The notes beneath the pieces were generated by a model, which saw nothing but the letters and a program-made list of their open reading frames with translations, was not told where the DNA came from and searched no databases. Of a stretch of 8,650 nucleotides of DNA, positions 6,841 to 8,650 are shown one piece after another (positions within the stretch are counted from its first letter, which is position 1; each line of letters opens with the position of its first letter). The position numbers and the translations under genes were made by a program. The stretch is from Fimenecus sp045633505 (GTDB lineage: Bacteria > Bacillota > Clostridia > Oscillospirales > Acutalibacteraceae): contig JAZQYK010000015.1 of NCBI GenBank assembly GCA_045633505.1, positions 1 to 8,650 of the forward strand, read 5' to 3'.

Positions 6841-7838
6841 GTCACAGCAATATAAGCATTTTTGTGCCTCACAAGGGTTGTCCAAATGATTGCAGTTTTT
6901 GTAATCAAAGGGCAATAAGCGGGCAAGTTGTGGCCGCAACACCTGAGGATGTAGAAAATGCAGTAAAAATTGCAATTGAATATAATGTTGAGCCGAAGAA
7001 TACGGAAATTGCATTCTTCGGTGGTAGTTTTACGGCGATTGAAAGGGATTATATGCTTTCTCTTTTAACCGCCGCAAAGCATTTTTTAGAGTTATATGAT
7101 TTTGCGGGAATAAGAGTGTCAACCCGTCCCGATTGCATCAATGACGAGGTGCTTGAAATTCTCAAAAACTACGGTGTAACTGCCGTTGAGCTGGGCGCAC
7201 AGAGTATGGATGACGAGGTTTTATCTGCAAATCGCCGCGGTCATACGGCTGATGACGTGCGAAACGCGTCAAGGCTTATTAAAAAGCACGGTTTTGAATT
7301 GGGACTTCAGATGATGACGGGGCTTTATAAAAGTGATTTTGAAAAGGATGAATACACAGCCCGTGAAATTATAAAAATTAAGCCTGATACGGTGAGAGTT
7401 TATCCTACGGTAGTGTTAAAAAATACCTATCTGGGATATTTGCAGGAAACGGGCGAATACGTTGCGCCGAATGCAGAAGAGACTGCACCTTTTTGTGCAA
7501 AACTTTTGCAGAGGTTTGAAGAAAACGGTATTAAGGTCATAAAATTAGGTCTTCACAGCAGTGAAACAGTTGAAGGGGATATGCTGGGCGGCGCTTATCA
7601 TCCCGCATTCCGTGAGCTTTGCGAAGGGCATATATATCTTGAAAAAATCCTTGAAAAACTTGCGGAAAAAGACAAAAACCGTGAATATGTGATTTATGTG
7701 AATAAAAAAGTGCTTTCTAAAGCAAAAGGACAGCAGAAAAGAAACGAAAAAGCATTGAAAAATCAAGGATTTCATTGTATAATAAAGGGTAAAGAAAATT
7801 TAGAAGAATTTCAGATTGAGGTAGCAGAAACAATATGA
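6837..7838 (+). CDS. Elp3-like radical SAM protein of unknown substrate
   Basis: This protein of 333 residues has the radical SAM cluster motif CPNDCSFC (15-22; C15, C19, C22), which binds a 4Fe-4S cluster that cleaves S-adenosylmethionine. FFGGSFTAI (60-68) is the glycine motif that contacts SAM. RVSTRPDCI (93-101) and VELGAQSMDDEVL (117-129) match the Elp3/oxygen-independent coproporphyrinogen oxidase-like barrel. The acetyltransferase domain that follows the barrel in true Elp3 is absent; the C-terminus is instead a short Lys-rich segment (about 280-318). A gene of this type between rnc and smc is recurrent in clostridia. tRNA or other RNA modification is plausible from the Elp3 link and from neighbours trmFO and rnc, but it is inference. 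GGAG at 6822-6825, 11 bases before ATG 6837, may be the ribosome binding site. The stop overlaps smc as ATGA. Confidence 0.87.
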   Translation: MSHSNISIFVPHKGCPNDCSFCNQRAISGQVVAATPEDVENAVKIAIEYNVEPKNTEIAFFGGSFTAIERDYMLSLLTAAKHFLELYDFAGIRVSTRPDCINDEVLEILKNYGVTAVELGAQSMDDEVLSANRRGHTADDVRNASRLIKKHGFELGLQMMTGLYKSDFEKDEYTAREIIKIKPDTVRVYPTVVLKNTYLGYLQETGEYVAPNAEETAPFCAKLLQRFEENGIKVIKLGLHSSETVEGDMLGGAYHPAFRELCEGHIYLEKILEKLAEKDKNREYVIYVNKKVLSKAKGQQKRNEKALKNQGFHCIIKGKENLEEFQIEVAETI

Positions 7839-8650
7839 TTTTAAAATCAATCACAATGCAGGGATTTAAGTCTTGTCCCGATAAAACAGTACTTCAATTT
7901 AATAAGGGAATAACGGGTGTTGTCGGCCCTAACGGTAGTGGTAAGAGTAACATTTCCGATGCTGTCCGTTGGGTACTTGGTGAGCAATCCACAAAGAGTC
8001 TTCGTGGCTCGAAAATGGAAGACGTTATTTTCAGCGGAACAAAACTTCGCAAGGCAACGGGCTTTGCGGAGGTAACACTTTGTCTTGACAACAGTGACCG
8101 CACACTTAATTGCGACAAGGATGAAGTTAATATTACCCGTCGTTTTTATCGCAGCGGTGACAGTGAATATAAAATCAATGGTGAAAATGTAAGACTTCGT
8201 GATATTAACGAATTGTTTATGGATACAGGGCTTGGTCGTGATGGCTATTCAATGGTCAGTCAGGGCAAGATTGCCGAGCTTATTTCGTCAAAATCAGGTG
8301 AACGCCGTGAAATGTTTGAAGAAGCAGCAGGAATTTCACATTTCCGCTACAGAAGAAGTGATGCACTTAAAAGACTTGGTCAAGCTGAAGAAAATTTAGT
8401 CAGACTTCGTGATATTTTAACAGAGCTTGAATCCAGAGTAGGTCCTCTTAAAACTCAAAGTGAAAAGGCACAAAAATTCTTGGTTCTTGCCGAAGAAAGA
8501 AAAAATCTTGAAATCGGTATCTGGTTACATAATATTGAGAAAACTCAGGAAAAATTAAAAGAGCAGGACAGAAAAATCGACATCGCCTCCGTTCAATATA
8601 AAGATGCACAGCATCAGCTTGAAGAAATTGAACAGAAGATGAACGATATT
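7835..8650 (+). CDS. smc: Chromosome segregation protein SMC, N-terminal part (3' truncated by window edge)
   Basis: SMC dimers with ScpA and ScpB form the bacterial condensin that extrudes DNA loops and aids chromosome separation. The frame is open from ATG 7835 to the window end: 272 codons of a protein usually near 1,190. The ATPase head shows the Walker A motif GPNGSGKSN (31-39), WVLGEQSTKSLRGSKMEDVI (46-65, with the DNA-sensing arginine R57) and the Q-loop segment YSMVSQGKIAELIS (138-151, Q143). GERREMFEEAAGISHFRYRR (155-174) marks the exit of the head. From about 175 on the sequence is rich in Glu, Lys, Leu and Gln, as expected for the first coiled-coil arm. ATG overlaps the upstream stop; GAGG at 7818-7821 is a somewhat distant ribosome binding site. 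Hinge, second arm, Walker B and signature motif lie beyond the window. Confidence 0.97.
   Translation, partial: MILKSITMQGFKSCPDKTVLQFNKGITGVVGPNGSGKSNISDAVRWVLGEQSTKSLRGSKMEDVIFSGTKLRKATGFAEVTLCLDNSDRTLNCDKDEVNITRRFYRSGDSEYKINGENVRLRDINELFMDTGLGRDGYSMVSQGKIAELISSKSGERREMFEEAAGISHFRYRRSDALKRLGQAEENLVRLRDILTELESRVGPLKTQSEKAQKFLVLAEERKNLEIGIWLHNIEKTQEKLKEQDRKIDIASVQYKDAQHQLEEIEQKMNDI

Noticed and set aside
1..8650. CRISPR arrays, tRNA or rRNA genes, insertion sequences, prophage genes, inverted-repeat boundaries, or a defence or toxin system
   Set aside because: No regularly spaced repeats, cloverleaf-like segments, transposase or integrase motifs or unexplained stretches over 130 bases were seen; nearly every base belongs to a recognised housekeeping gene.

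Overview
The window is a compact stretch of bacterial chromosome holding housekeeping genes, all on the + strand. The AT-leaning base composition, the gene families (a folate/FAD-dependent TrmFO, a TopA with three C-terminal zinc fingers, an Elp3-like radical SAM gene between rnc and smc) and the order rpmI-rplT-SpoU methyltransferase and dprA-topA-trmFO point to a Firmicute, most likely a gut-type clostridium (Oscillospirales/Ruminococcaceae-like). The class is inferred from family resemblance and gene order, not from a search.

Layout. The window opens inside rpmI (ribosomal protein L35). A 129-base spacer with well-formed, partly competing RNA stem-loops follows, then rplT (L20) and a strong intrinsic terminator at 633-674. 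Six bases after the terminator U-tract a second block begins: a SpoU-family RNA 2'-O-methyltransferase, dprA, topA, trmFO, rnc, an Elp3-like radical SAM protein, and the first 272 codons of smc, which runs off the right edge. Four of the six junctions are ATGA stop/start overlaps. trmFO to rnc is 2 bases. Only dprA to topA has a real gap (47 bases). These seven genes look like one transcription unit.

Function. The left block makes two large-subunit ribosomal proteins. The right block mixes RNA maturation (rRNA methylation, tRNA m5U54 formation, RNase III, possibly an Elp3-like modification enzyme) with DNA topology and chromosome handling (topoisomerase I, SMC) and recombination of incoming single-stranded DNA (DprA). 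No mobile element, CRISPR array, tRNA, rRNA, phage gene or defence system is visible.

I found no clearly novel system. The best leads are the rpmI-rplT spacer RNA structure, the SpoU start codon that sits directly behind a terminator with no Shine-Dalgarno sequence, the sharp gene-to-gene change in leucine codon choice inside the operon (topA and smc against dprA and rnc), and the uncharacterised radical SAM protein that lacks the Elp3 acetyltransferase half.
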